Below, one piece after another: positions 16,445 through 25,070 of a stretch of 26,959 nt of DNA. The stretch's first letter is position 1. Every line of letters begins with the position of its first letter. Made by a program: the position numbers and the translations under genes. Source of the DNA: Promethearchaeota archaeon (GTDB taxonomy: Archaea > Asgardarchaeota > Lokiarchaeia > Sigynarchaeales > SOKP01); assembly GCA_019057775.1 (NCBI GenBank), contig JAHLWT010000208.1:1-26959 (forward strand), given 5' to 3'. The notes beneath the pieces were generated by a model that was given only the letters and a program-made list of their open reading frames with translations, searched no databases and was not told where the DNA came from.

Positions 16445-17797
16445 TTGGTTGCGGATGAGTTAATTAGGTTTAGTTCTGTTTTAACCCTGGCTTACAACCT
16501 AGTTTCAGCAAGAGAATATTTAAAAAGAAAAAAATTCAGAGAACATAAGAAATTGGTTTCTATTGCCCTTCCATTTTCAGATTTAGTATATGCTTTTCCA
16601 GATCTCATCCCTGTTTTTCCTATAAGAATGCACACTTTTAATATGCCCAAATATTTTTCCTATTTAGGGTCAGCTTCGAATATATTTGGAATGAAAAACG
16701 TATCCAATTTTTTAGGTTTTGTAAAGAATCTTGGTATTAAAGAAATTAGTCAAACTATTGATACTATTATCGAAGACGTTATCGAAGCCATAAATGAGAA
16801 ATATAATGAAATGTATGATGTAAGTTTGGATAATGGACTTTCAAGTGATTTTTGTTTTGGACTTAAGACCTTATATGGTATGCACGTTTCAAAAGGGAAA
16901 AATTGTGACGCTAATTTGAATTTTACTATTCGGTGCAGCGCGTTTAATAAATATCTCGAATCTTTAAAAGCATTAGGTAACCCTTCAAGGCAAATTTGGG
17001 TTGATATTCCCCCCAGAAATATTGGAAACTCGTTAGAAATCCTTACTGCAAATATAAATAAGGGAGTTAGTGAATTAGAGAGTATTAGTGAAAACAATTA
17101 TAGCGATAATACATTAATAGACCATTTTAAAGTGGCGAATCAAATAAGAATATCATATAAAACAATTATACATGAGATAAGTACTTCTGATTTTTTACCC
17201 TGCAATCCAGCAACGTTCGCAGAGATTCTATCTCTTTTAAGCATAAGTTTTCAAGATTATAACTCTAATGCAATTAGGTACCGAGATAATATTGCCACAT
17301 TAGTAAATGAAATGAAAGAAAGAATGAGAAAAGGAATTGGAATGGATGTCAGTGATAGACCTCGTATTTTAGTTACTCCCATGTTTGGAGGATGGGAGCC
17401 AAAAACTCATGATATCATTTATGAATTAGGTGGGAGAGTGTTATATGCAGATTGGGATATATTAATGATGTTAGAAGAAATACCAATAACAAGAAGATCA
17501 GATCCTATTGAAGCATATGCGGAATATTTGCAAAATATGACTTCTAATGGTATAGGATGTGATAATGATACTCTCACAAATTCATACCTCAGATTGGCAA
17601 AAGAGTTGAATGCCGATGGGCTTGTTTTCGTTCAGTTATTTGGTTGTCATTCAATATCAAACTGTTATGCAATGTTAAAGCAGAAAATACGTAAAGAACT
17701 TGAAATTCCTAGCATCGCTTTAACTTTTAATAAAATTGGTGAAAACGTTGAGCAAGTGAAGACGCGTCTAGGGGCATTTATGGAAATGTATAGATAA
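16445..17797 (+). CDS. HgdB/BcrC-family protein, long form copy 1
   Basis: This 450-residue HGD-D family protein is paralogous over its whole length to the gene at 17904-19247. Family features are the RILVTPMFGGWEP strand at the start of the second half, ELGGRVLYADWD, DPIEAYAEYLQ, the C-terminal GCHSISNCY cysteine region, and the closing IGENVEQVKTRLGAFMEM. Cysteines in SSDFCFGLKT, IRCSAF and LPCNPATFAE are possible cluster ligands and are shared with the paralogue. The start is TTG at 16445, giving an N-terminus that aligns with the paralogue. Two ATGs just upstream (16428, 16432) are in other frames, so a frameshift at the 5-prime end is possible but unproven. Confidence 0.82.
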   Translation: MVADELIRFSSVLTLAYNLVSAREYLKRKKFREHKKLVSIALPFSDLVYAFPDLIPVFPIRMHTFNMPKYFSYLGSASNIFGMKNVSNFLGFVKNLGIKEISQTIDTIIEDVIEAINEKYNEMYDVSLDNGLSSDFCFGLKTLYGMHVSKGKNCDANLNFTIRCSAFNKYLESLKALGNPSRQIWVDIPPRNIGNSLEILTANINKGVSELESISENNYSDNTLIDHFKVANQIRISYKTIIHEISTSDFLPCNPATFAEILSLLSISFQDYNSNAIRYRDNIATLVNEMKERMRKGIGMDVSDRPRILVTPMFGGWEPKTHDIIYELGGRVLYADWDILMMLEEIPITRRSDPIEAYAEYLQNMTSNGIGCDNDTLTNSYLRLAKELNADGLVFVQLFGCHSISNCYAMLKQKIRKELEIPSIALTFNKIGENVEQVKTRLGAFMEMYR

Positions 17798-17903
17798 ATT
17801 TCCACTATTTTTAATCTAATTTTTATTCTCAAAAATTTTATAATAGTATTGATTACATTTAAAATAGAAATTGTTTTAAGCCCATTTTAGTGATTGGAAT
17901 ATA

Positions 17904-19247
17904 ATGAGTAGTATCTATGCTGATGATGTAATAAACTTCACTTCAGTGCTAAAAATAGCTTACAATTTTTTAAATTTTAGTAGTAAGAAATCAAAAGAAA
18001 GAAAAAAAATAATATCTGTTGCATCTGGTTTTCCTGATTTGGTGTTTGCAGCTGATTCAATTCCCGTTTTTCCAATTCGAATCGAAAAATTTAAAATGAA
18101 TTTATTTTTAGTAGCCCTAAACGCTTCAACAAATTTATTTGGATGGGATCTCACTACGCAACTACTGGGGATTGCGAAGCAAATTGATTTTTTAAAAATT
18201 GTTGATAAAACTTTGAATGATGTTATTGATTCGATTAATGAAAAATATAATTATATGCATGATAAAGCTATTCAAAATAATGTTTCGAAGGATTTCTGTT
18301 TTGGGATTAAATCGATTTATGGAATGCATGTGTTAAGAAATGAGGCTTATGACGCTTCTTTAAATTTTACTATGCGTTGTAGTAAATATAATAATTATTT
18401 AAAATCGTTAAGATCTATCATACCAAATCAAGTGTGGGTAGATATTCCTCTCCAAGAAAAAGAAAATGAGAATCTTCTTGATCTAATGACTACTAATGTA
18501 AAAAAAGCAATAGAAAACCTTGAGAATATTACTGGAAATGTTGTAACAGATAATAGTTTAAATAAACAATTTCGAATAGGTAACCAAGTAAAAAGATATT
18601 ATAAAACAATTCTTTATGATATTAGCACATCAGATTATTATCCTTGTAATCCTGCTACATTTGCAGAGATTTTAGCTTTATTAACTATATCCTTCCAAGA
18701 TTATAATTCTAATGCTCAAAGATATTTAGAAAATATGAGTCAATTGGTTAAGGAAATGAAGGAACGTATAAATAAGGGTGTCGGAATGGATGTTTCACAT
18801 ATGCCAAGAATTTTATTATCACCTATATTTAATGGTTGGGAACCAGCAATTCATGAAATTATTTATAAATTAGGGGGGAGGGTTATTTATTCAGATTGGG
18901 ATCTCTTAGGTTTGTTAGATGAAATATCAGTCTCAAAAAATTCTGATCCAATCGAGGAATATTCTCGATTCCTTTTAAAAGCTTTAGAAAAAGGTCTTTT
19001 ATGTTTAGATAATTGTAAAGCCTTAACGAATTCTTATAAAAATTATGTAAAAAGAATAAAAGTCGATGGTCTTATTATTAATCAATTAGAGGGTTGTCAT
19101 ATAAATTCCTCCTGTTATGATTCTCTAAAAACCAGAATTAGGACGGAGCTTAGAATTCCAACCATTGGAATAAATTTCAAGAAGATTGGAGAAAATATAG
19201 ATCAATTAAGACCTAAATTAGAGCCCTTTATGGATTTGTTTATCTAA
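17904..19247 (+). CDS. HgdB/BcrC-family protein, long form copy 2
   Basis: This 447-residue protein is a paralogue of the gene ending at 17797. The same blocks occur in the same order: FPDLVFAADSIPVFPIR, KDFCFGIKSIYGMHV, CNPATFAEILALL, MPRILLSPIFNGWEP, LGGRVIYSDWD, DPIEEYSRFLL, GCHINSSCYDSL and IGENIDQLRPKLEPFMDLF. Cysteine positions are conserved between the two. In this family two different subunits form the working dehydratase or reductase, so copies 1 and 2 are plausible partners, activated by the product of 13061-13858. The ATG at 17904 is clear. It ends 8 bases before the stop of the convergent coiled-coil gene. Confidence 0.85.
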   Translation: MSSIYADDVINFTSVLKIAYNFLNFSSKKSKERKKIISVASGFPDLVFAADSIPVFPIRIEKFKMNLFLVALNASTNLFGWDLTTQLLGIAKQIDFLKIVDKTLNDVIDSINEKYNYMHDKAIQNNVSKDFCFGIKSIYGMHVLRNEAYDASLNFTMRCSKYNNYLKSLRSIIPNQVWVDIPLQEKENENLLDLMTTNVKKAIENLENITGNVVTDNSLNKQFRIGNQVKRYYKTILYDISTSDYYPCNPATFAEILALLTISFQDYNSNAQRYLENMSQLVKEMKERINKGVGMDVSHMPRILLSPIFNGWEPAIHEIIYKLGGRVIYSDWDLLGLLDEISVSKNSDPIEEYSRFLLKALEKGLLCLDNCKALTNSYKNYVKRIKVDGLIINQLEGCHINSSCYDSLKTRIRTELRIPTIGINFKKIGENIDQLRPKLEPFMDLFI

Positions 19248-19255
19248 TAAAGGGT

Positions 19256-19828
19256 TTACATTCCGAAAAAGTCAGATGGCTTTAACAGATGTTGCTCATC
19301 ATCTTTTTCTTTATCCTTTTTTGCTTTTTCAGTTGGATCAACCCATTTTGGTTCACCATTTGCCGCTTTTGCACCTCCTGGAGGTTTTAACCCTGGAGGA
19401 TTAAGATTTGCACCCGCAGATATGGCCTCAGGTTGTTGTGCGTATACGATTGGTTGACCAGGAGCGAAAGTAACTCCACCAGCTTTTAAAACTTTTAACT
19501 CACTTAGAACTTTTTCTAAATTCATGGTTTGAACACTTTTATTCATTGTATCCATTATTTCTTTTAAAGATGTCGATGTCTCTCTTAATCCCTTTGGGTT
19601 AATTCCTGTAAGTAAAGAATCCAAATTCTCACTAATGCTTTCATTTAATTCTTTTAATGATTCTAAAACTGTTGACCAATGTTTATTCATCTGAGATTCG
19701 ATTGCACTTATCATTTTGATGGTTTCATTCATAAAATTAACGTGAGCTTCATACCTTTCTTCATCTTTAGCCCGAAGGTCAGATATCAACATTATCAGCT
19801 TCCGTAAAGCATCTTTCTCTTCACTCAT
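19256..19828 (-). CDS. Coiled-coil protein with disordered Pro/Gly/Ala-rich tail
   Basis: I do not recognise this 190-residue protein. Residues 1-112 are helical with a heptad-like pattern and conserved-looking charge (MSEEKDALRKLIMLISDLRAKDEERYEAH...). Residues about 113-165 are rich in Pro, Gly and Ala (GANLNPPGLKPPGG) and probably disordered. A charged lysine stretch follows, and the protein ends in LLKPSDFFGM, which looks like a short binding motif. There is no membrane helix or signal peptide. It is monocistronic, convergent with the dehydratase-family gene and divergent from the small membrane protein. A scaffold or adaptor role would be a guess. Confidence 0.6.
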   Translation of the reverse strand: MSEEKDALRKLIMLISDLRAKDEERYEAHVNFMNETIKMISAIESQMNKHWSTVLESLKELNESISENLDSLLTGINPKGLRETSTSLKEIMDTMNKSVQTMNLEKVLSELKVLKAGGVTFAPGQPIVYAQQPEAISAGANLNPPGLKPPGGAKAANGEPKWVDPTEKAKKDKEKDDEQHLLKPSDFFGM

Positions 19829-20113
19829 TAAATATCAACTCGTAAATTTTCTAATTTAATATTTTGTTTTTTCTATCATAATTATAAATTTATAGAAATT
19901 TATATCTATTTATTTTGAATAGATTGGAATATAATTTAGTTAACAATTGTTAAATGATTTTACCTAAGATATTTAAGTTGAAAAATTAGAAGTTCGGTAA
20001 AAAAAAATGTCAAATAAAAATAATCTTTGTTCTAATAATCCTAAAAGATTAAAGAGTTAAAAGATTAAAAATTAAAAGCTAACATTCACAATTCAAAAGT
20101 AAAGGTGGAAAAC
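19829..20113. promoter_or_regulatory. Divergent intergenic region with short direct repeats
   Basis: This gap of about 285 bases holds no convincing gene. It must carry promoters for the coiled-coil gene and the small membrane protein. Its right part contains a perfect 12-base direct repeat, TAAAAGATTAAA, at 20042-20053 and 20058-20069, with a third partial copy (TAAAAG) at 20073. The spacing of 15-16 bases could be an operator or only AT-rich slippage. Confidence 0.4.
20042..20078 (+). repeat. Short tandem-like direct repeats (12-base unit, 15-16 base spacing)
   Basis: TAAAAGATTAAA occurs exactly at 20042 and 20058, and its first six bases recur at 20073. The repeats lie about 40-70 bases before the start of the small membrane protein gene. 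Confidence 0.55.
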
Positions 20114-20347
20114 TTGGATAAAATAGATAAAATTAAACTAATAAAACTATCTTTAATTTTTCTCTTTGTATTAATAATTGGGATCACAATGATCTTGCTT
20201 TTCAGTGGAATGGGTAAAGGAGATTATGATGTCATGAGTAATATGTTCCAATACATGGTTATAATAATTCTTATGGGTACTTTTGCGATTATAGTAAAAT
20301 ATGTAGGAGATATAATAGTAATAGTTTTAAAATCCCGGGAACAATAA
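20114..20347 (+). CDS. Small two-helix membrane protein
   Basis: This protein of about 77 residues was not recognised. After a short lysine-rich N-terminus it has two hydrophobic helices (LIFLFVLIIGITMILLF and YMVIIILMGTFAIIVKYVG), with a short Gly/Asp/Met-rich loop between them. I choose TTG at 20114 because an AAAGGTGG Shine-Dalgarno site (20101-20108) lies five bases upstream. The alternative GTG at 20105 would sit inside that site. It is 48 bases before the GH13 gene on the same strand and may share its transcript. Confidence 0.55.
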   Translation: MDKIDKIKLIKLSLIFLFVLIIGITMILLFSGMGKGDYDVMSNMFQYMVIIILMGTFAIIVKYVGDIIVIVLKSREQ

Positions 20348-20395
20348 GAAAAAGTTACTTATTTTTCAAAAAAAAATATTATACCAAATGTTAAA

Positions 20396-21886
20396 ATGTT
20401 AATTAATCGTACAGAATGGCCGAAAAATCCAAAAATTTATGAAATTAATACATGGCCTTGGTTAAACGCTTTATCTGAAACATATAATAAACCTATTACT
20501 CTCGAAAACATCCCTGATGAAATTTTAGACCAAGAAATAAGTCTCTTTGATGCTGTTTGGTTTATGGGAGTGTGGGAAAGAAGTCCTGCTAGTAAAAAGA
20601 TTGCTCTTGAGCATCCTGATTTACAGCAAGAGTATCACAGAGCATTATATGATTATTGGGAAGAAGATGTGGTAGGATCCCCTTATGCTGTTTTTTATTA
20701 TCATGTGGATAAGAATATTGGTGGTATCGATGGTTTGAAAACTGTTAGAAAGAGACTAGCTGAGCGAGATATTAGAATAATATTAGATTATGTCCCTAAT
20801 CACGTTTCAGTTGATTCGCTTTGGACACTGGAATCGAACTTATTTATTGAAGGAACGACTGAGGATTTAATGTCTCACCCATATAATTTTTTTAGTATAT
20901 CAGACAATGTTTTTGCTCACGGGAGAGATCCAAATTTTTTTGCATGGACAGATACTATTCAAATCAATGCTTTTTCCCAAGAAGCACGCCAAAAAACTAA
21001 AGATACTTTATTACAAATTGCGGAGCTCTGTGATGGTGTTCGATGTGATATGGCAATGTTGATGACTAATGATGTATTTAGGAAAACTTGGGGTGAGAGA
21101 GCAGGTCCAATTCCTAAAATCGAATTTTGGTCAGAGGTGATTCCAACTTTAAAGTCGAACTTTCCTGACTTCTTATTCATAGCAGAAGTATATTGGGATA
21201 TGGAATGGGAGCTTCAACAACAAGGATTTGACTTTTGCTATGATAAACGACTTTATGAACGATTAGCTCATGAGAATGCAGCTACAATCAAAGACCATCT
21301 TAAAGCAGGATTAGATTATCAAAGTAAACTTGTTCGGTTTATCGAAAACCATGATGAATTAAGAGCAATAGAAAAGTTCGGAGAAGAACGATCACGAGCG
21401 GCAGCAGCTATAGCTCTAACTTTACCGGGGGCAAGATTAGTGCATGAGGGACAAACTAATGGTTACAAAATAAAATTACCAGTTCAGTTAGGAAGAAGGT
21501 CTTCTGAAGAAAAAAATAAGAAACTTCATAAATTTTATCACGATCTTTTAAAATCCATGCCGAGTATTATATTTGAGAATGCAAATTGGTCACTTTGTGA
21601 AGCTCAACCCGTAAGCTTTGAAGATTCGTCTAATTCAAACATAATTTCATATTTATGGAAAAGTAGGGAATTTTTTCGGTTAATTGTAGTGAATTTCAGC
21701 CCTTTTCATTCAAGGGCACATATTACATCTGAGAAATTGAACTATGGAGATAGTAATTGGACTTTCACAGATTTACTTATTCAGAGAGATTTCACATATA
21801 GTGGTGAAGATCTCAGTAAATTTGGTTTATATGTGGAATTATCTGGATGGGATGCTCACATTTTTAACATTAAGAAATACGAATAG
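20396..21886 (+). CDS. GH13 (alpha-amylase family) glycoside hydrolase, cytoplasmic
   Basis: This 496-residue alpha-amylase family protein has no signal peptide, so it should act inside the cell. The four GH13 regions are visible: DYVPNH (131-136), DGVRCDMAM with the nucleophile Asp218, FIAEVYWD with the acid/base Glu264, and ENHDE with His319 and Asp320 as transition-state stabiliser. The catalytic triad is therefore complete. The N-terminus (YEINTWPWLNALSE, then FDAVWFMGVWERSP) is typical of a widespread but little-characterised GH13 group, not of classical secreted amylases. It precedes UDP-GlcNAc pathway genes by 46 bases, hinting at a link to storage polysaccharide or nucleotide-sugar metabolism. 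The exact substrate is unknown. Confidence 0.85.
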   Translation: MLINRTEWPKNPKIYEINTWPWLNALSETYNKPITLENIPDEILDQEISLFDAVWFMGVWERSPASKKIALEHPDLQQEYHRALYDYWEEDVVGSPYAVFYYHVDKNIGGIDGLKTVRKRLAERDIRIILDYVPNHVSVDSLWTLESNLFIEGTTEDLMSHPYNFFSISDNVFAHGRDPNFFAWTDTIQINAFSQEARQKTKDTLLQIAELCDGVRCDMAMLMTNDVFRKTWGERAGPIPKIEFWSEVIPTLKSNFPDFLFIAEVYWDMEWELQQQGFDFCYDKRLYERLAHENAATIKDHLKAGLDYQSKLVRFIENHDELRAIEKFGEERSRAAAAIALTLPGARLVHEGQTNGYKIKLPVQLGRRSSEEKNKKLHKFYHDLLKSMPSIIFENANWSLCEAQPVSFEDSSNSNIISYLWKSREFFRLIVVNFSPFHSRAHITSEKLNYGDSNWTFTDLLIQRDFTYSGEDLSKFGLYVELSGWDAHIFNIKKYE

Positions 21887-21941
21887 ATCCAATTTTGAAA
21901 TCGTAAGAAATTTTTAATAAAATAATCACCTAATGCTTTAT

Positions 21942-23228
21942 ATGAAAGCAGTTATTATCTGCGCAGGCGCGGGTAAGAGATTAAGACCAATAACTTCTTC
22001 CCGACCAAAACCTTTAATTCCAATCGCTGGAAAACCCTTATTAGAGCATACTATATTAGGATTAAAAAATTCGGGAATAGAAGAGATTTTACTTGTCGTT
22101 GGTTATAAAGAAAATTTAATTAAAGACTATTTTGGAGATGGAAAAGAGAAGTTTGATTTAACAATTGAATATGTAACTCAAGAGGAGCAATTGGGAACCG
22201 CTCATGCTTTTGGATATGGTAAAGATTTTGCTAACGATGATTCTGTACTATTTATGTATGGAGATTTATTGATAGAACCTAAAGTCTTTAAGGAAATAGT
22301 CCAGAAGTTCAATGATAATAAAGATCATGGGATTATCCTGTTAATGCATGTAGAAAATCCCGAAGTTTTTGGGATTATTTCTTTAGATTCTGAGGGATTT
22401 GTTGAGAAAATTATCGAAAAACCCTCACCAGAAATAAATGTGGGAAATCTCGCGAATGCGGGAGTCTTTATTTTCAATTCTTCAATATTTCAAGCAATTG
22501 AACAAACAACTATATCCCCGAGAGGTGAATATGAATTTACTGATTCCATGGAAATTCTAATAAACCAATTTAAACAGAAGATTGCAGGTTACACAATAAA
22601 AGACTATTTCTGGAGTGATATAGGATTACCATGGCAATTTTTAGATGCTAATCGTTACATATTAAACAAAATTGAAACGAAAATATTAGGCAACATAGAA
22701 GAAAATGTACATATCTCAGGAAACGTGTATATCGGGGAAGGAACTCAGATTCGGTCTGGTTCTTATATTCAGGGGCCTTGTTATGTTGGAAACAACAATA
22801 TAATCGGGCCTAATTCATTTATAAGACCTTATACATTCATAGCTAACGATTGTCATATTGGCCTGTGTGAAATTAAAAATTCTATTATTCTTTCGCATAC
22901 TTCAATTCCACATTTTAATTATGTAGGAGATTCAATTATCTGTGAGAATGTGAATCTGGGATCAGGGACTAATGTTGCAAATTTGAGATTTGATGAAAAG
23001 AATGTTAAGGTGGCTATTAAAGGTCAGTTAATTGATTCAAGACGAAAAAAATTGGGCGCAATAATTGGTCCAAATGTGAAAACTGGAATAAATGTAAGCA
23101 TAATGACTGGTAAAATCATTGGTGAAAATTCAAGAATCGGAGCACATACAATTGTAAGTGAGGATATCCCCCCAAATACTCTTTATTATCATGATCCAAA
23201 TGAAATGATTGTTAAGAAGAGTTTATAA
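21942..23228 (+). CDS. glmU: GlmU-like bifunctional sugar-1-phosphate nucleotidylyltransferase/acetyltransferase
   Basis: This protein of about 428 residues matches archaeal GlmU-type enzymes that acetylate glucosamine-1-phosphate and convert it to UDP-GlcNAc. The N-terminal nucleotidyltransferase domain opens with MKAVIICAGAGKRLRP and RPKPLIPIAGKP, followed by EQLGTAHAFG and the FMYGDLL metal-binding aspartate. From about residue 250 a left-handed beta-helix follows (repeated I-x-x-G/N turns), with the acetyltransferase signature SIPHFNYVGDS and NLGSGTNVANLR. I prefer the second ATG (21942), since the family starts with this MKAVI strand; an ATG at 21933 would add three residues. Some archaeal homologues also act on glucose- or galactosamine-1-phosphate, so strict specificity is uncertain. 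glmS and nagB homologues nearby support the amino-sugar role. Confidence 0.87.
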   Translation: MKAVIICAGAGKRLRPITSSRPKPLIPIAGKPLLEHTILGLKNSGIEEILLVVGYKENLIKDYFGDGKEKFDLTIEYVTQEEQLGTAHAFGYGKDFANDDSVLFMYGDLLIEPKVFKEIVQKFNDNKDHGIILLMHVENPEVFGIISLDSEGFVEKIIEKPSPEINVGNLANAGVFIFNSSIFQAIEQTTISPRGEYEFTDSMEILINQFKQKIAGYTIKDYFWSDIGLPWQFLDANRYILNKIETKILGNIEENVHISGNVYIGEGTQIRSGSYIQGPCYVGNNNIIGPNSFIRPYTFIANDCHIGLCEIKNSIILSHTSIPHFNYVGDSIICENVNLGSGTNVANLRFDEKNVKVAIKGQLIDSRRKKLGAIIGPNVKTGINVSIMTGKIIGENSRIGAHTIVSEDIPPNTLYYHDPNEMIVKKSL

Positions 23229-23347
23229 TAATTACCACATCTTGTTGGAATACCTCAGGAAAGAATAATTTACTAATATAAGTTTTATTAGGAGTTAGAA
23301 ATTATTCTTATTAAAGAAAATATGAACAAGAAAAGGGAATTAATCAT

Positions 23348-24589
23348 ATGGCTGATAATGAAAACTCAAAAATTTCTGCTTTAATTGAGAAGGGAGTTAA
23401 AATACCAAACCCTTCTTCTGTAGAGATAGACGAGGACGTCAATATTAATCTGATCTCATCTGAGGAAGTTACCGTCCATTCTGGCTGTAAAATTTTTGGC
23501 AACAAGACACTTATTATGTCAGGAGTGACGTTAGGCAGTAGATCTCCGGTTACTATTAAAAATTGTCAATTAGGGAGAGACGTTGAGTTAAGAGGGGGAT
23601 ATTTTGAAGAATCAACATTCCTTGATGCCGCGAATATGGGTGATGGTGCCGAAGTCCGAGCAGGTTGTCTCTTGGAAGAGGAATCTAATGGTGCGCATAC
23701 TGTTGGGCTTAAACAAACAATTCTCTTTCCTTTTGTTACATTAGGGAGCATAATTAATTTTTGTGATATTTTAATGGCAGGTGGGACGAACAGAGCAAAT
23801 CATAGTGAGGTTGGTAGTTCTTATATTCATTTTAATTACACCCCTAATCAGGATAAAGCAACTGCATCTTTAATTGGAGATGTAGCGCATGGTGTTATGC
23901 TCAATCAACCTCCTATCTTTTTAGGGGGCCAAGGCGGAATTGTAGGGCCAAGTCAGATAGGATACAGTACAGTTATTGCTGCTGGAGTCATTTACCGAGG
24001 AGATTGTCCTCAAGGTCATAAACTTTTAATGGGTAAAGAACTCCAAATGGATGATATTGATTTCTATTCTGGATTGTATCGGAGTGTTAAAAGAAGGGTT
24101 ATAAACAGTATTGAATATATCGCAAATATAATAGCTCTCAAGCAATGGTACCAAAAAGTACGTTCTAAATTCTATCAGGGAAGTGATATGGAAAAATTGC
24201 TTTATGAAGGAGCGGTTGAAAAGTTAGATATTGTTTTCAATGAGAGAATTAAAAGATTCAAACAACTAGCTATTAAAATGGAAAAATCCTTAGATTTATA
24301 TAAATCGATTAAGGGCAAAAAAGCATCAGAAGAGTTGATAAATCAAAAAAGTGAACTATTTGAGAATATTCAAAAAATAGAGAAGGGTTTTAATGATTGT
24401 CTATCTTATTCTGGTGATGAAAAAAAGAGAGACGCTTTTTTAAAGAACATAGATACTACAAACAAGGATTACATCACAGTAATAAGAAATTTGAATGAGG
24501 ATGTTAAAAAAGCTGGAACTTCTTGGCTTTTAAGTATAGTTGAAAATGCGAGAAATAATGTAATGAAATATCTTCCATCTTTTATTTAA
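23348..24589 (+). CDS. Left-handed beta-helix (hexapeptide-repeat) protein with helical C-terminal domain, GlmU-related
   Basis: This 413-residue protein has no nucleotidyltransferase domain. Residues about 20-230 form a hexapeptide-repeat beta-helix (LGSRSPVTI, VELRGGYF, MGDGAEVRAG). It carries a motif close to the GlmU acetyltransferase active-site region: GSSYIHFNYTPN, then ATASLIGD and GGIVGPSQIG. Residues about 240-413 are predicted helical and rich in Lys and Glu. Similar proteins are often labelled UDP-N-acetylglucosamine pyrophosphorylase-like, but the catalytic part for that reaction is missing, so acyltransferase or structural roles are more likely. It follows the GlmU-like gene by 119 bases on the same strand, probably in the same pathway. 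Confidence 0.7.
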   Translation: MADNENSKISALIEKGVKIPNPSSVEIDEDVNINLISSEEVTVHSGCKIFGNKTLIMSGVTLGSRSPVTIKNCQLGRDVELRGGYFEESTFLDAANMGDGAEVRAGCLLEEESNGAHTVGLKQTILFPFVTLGSIINFCDILMAGGTNRANHSEVGSSYIHFNYTPNQDKATASLIGDVAHGVMLNQPPIFLGGQGGIVGPSQIGYSTVIAAGVIYRGDCPQGHKLLMGKELQMDDIDFYSGLYRSVKRRVINSIEYIANIIALKQWYQKVRSKFYQGSDMEKLLYEGAVEKLDIVFNERIKRFKQLAIKMEKSLDLYKSIKGKKASEELINQKSELFENIQKIEKGFNDCLSYSGDEKKRDAFLKNIDTTNKDYITVIRNLNEDVKKAGTSWLLSIVENARNNVMKYLPSFI

Positions 24590-24617
24590 AGACCTCTTTA
24601 TAATTTAATACTACTGA

Positions 24618-24634
24618 TTTCTTTTTAAAAGAAA
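24618..24634. terminator. AT-rich palindrome between convergent genes
   Basis: TTTCTTTTTAAAAGAAA has perfect 8-base arms around one central T. It lies in the 46-base space between the beta-helix gene and glmS, which converge here. The T-runs on both strands could end transcription from both sides, as archaeal terminators are T-rich. It is too AT-rich for a firm call. Confidence 0.3.
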
Positions 24635-24635
24635 T

Positions 24636-25070
24636 TTAATGAACAGTAACTGTTTTAGATAGATTAAGGGGTTTATCCGGGTCTAATCCATGATGTAAAG
24701 AGGTATAATATGCTAACAATTGCAAAGCAGGAATAAACGTTATTGGGCTGAAGATATTATGATATTTATCCCCTGATTGGGGTATTTTAATTGTTAAGTC
24801 ACTTAATTCCGAAATAATTTTATCACTTTCAACGATAAGGGAAATAATTTTGCCTCCCCTTGCCTTGAATTCCATAATATTTCCAATCAATCGTTTGTAA
24901 GTCTCATCTGGGGGCGCTATAAATATAATGGGGTATCCTTCTCTAACTAGAGAAATTGGACCATGTTTGGCATGTGCAGCGGAATAACCTTCAATAAAAC
25001 GGCAAGCTACTTCCTTTAATTTTAATCCTCCTTCTTTAGCAGTGGCAATTGATATTCCTCTTGCTAAAAA
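24636..25070 (-). pseudogene. glmS: glmS C-terminal part, separated by an in-frame TAA
   Basis: These 144 codons continue the glmS reading frame directly after the TAA at 25073-25071, with no frameshift. The translation begins FLARGISIATAKEGGLKLKE and goes on with the conserved KHGPISLV block of the second SIS (isomerase) domain, which binds the sugar phosphate. It ends in the typical GlmS tail, DPDKPLNLSKTVTVH. The conserved blocks look undamaged, so the stop is either very recent or a sequence error. The only ATG in this part (24890) is far inside the domain, and independent translation would give a useless fragment. TAA is not a pyrrolysine or selenocysteine codon, which argues against programmed recoding of those kinds. 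Confidence 0.85.

Noticed and set aside
16750..17097. Minus-strand open frame of 115 codons
   Set aside because: It is antisense to a conserved HgdB/BcrC-family gene and has no independent support.
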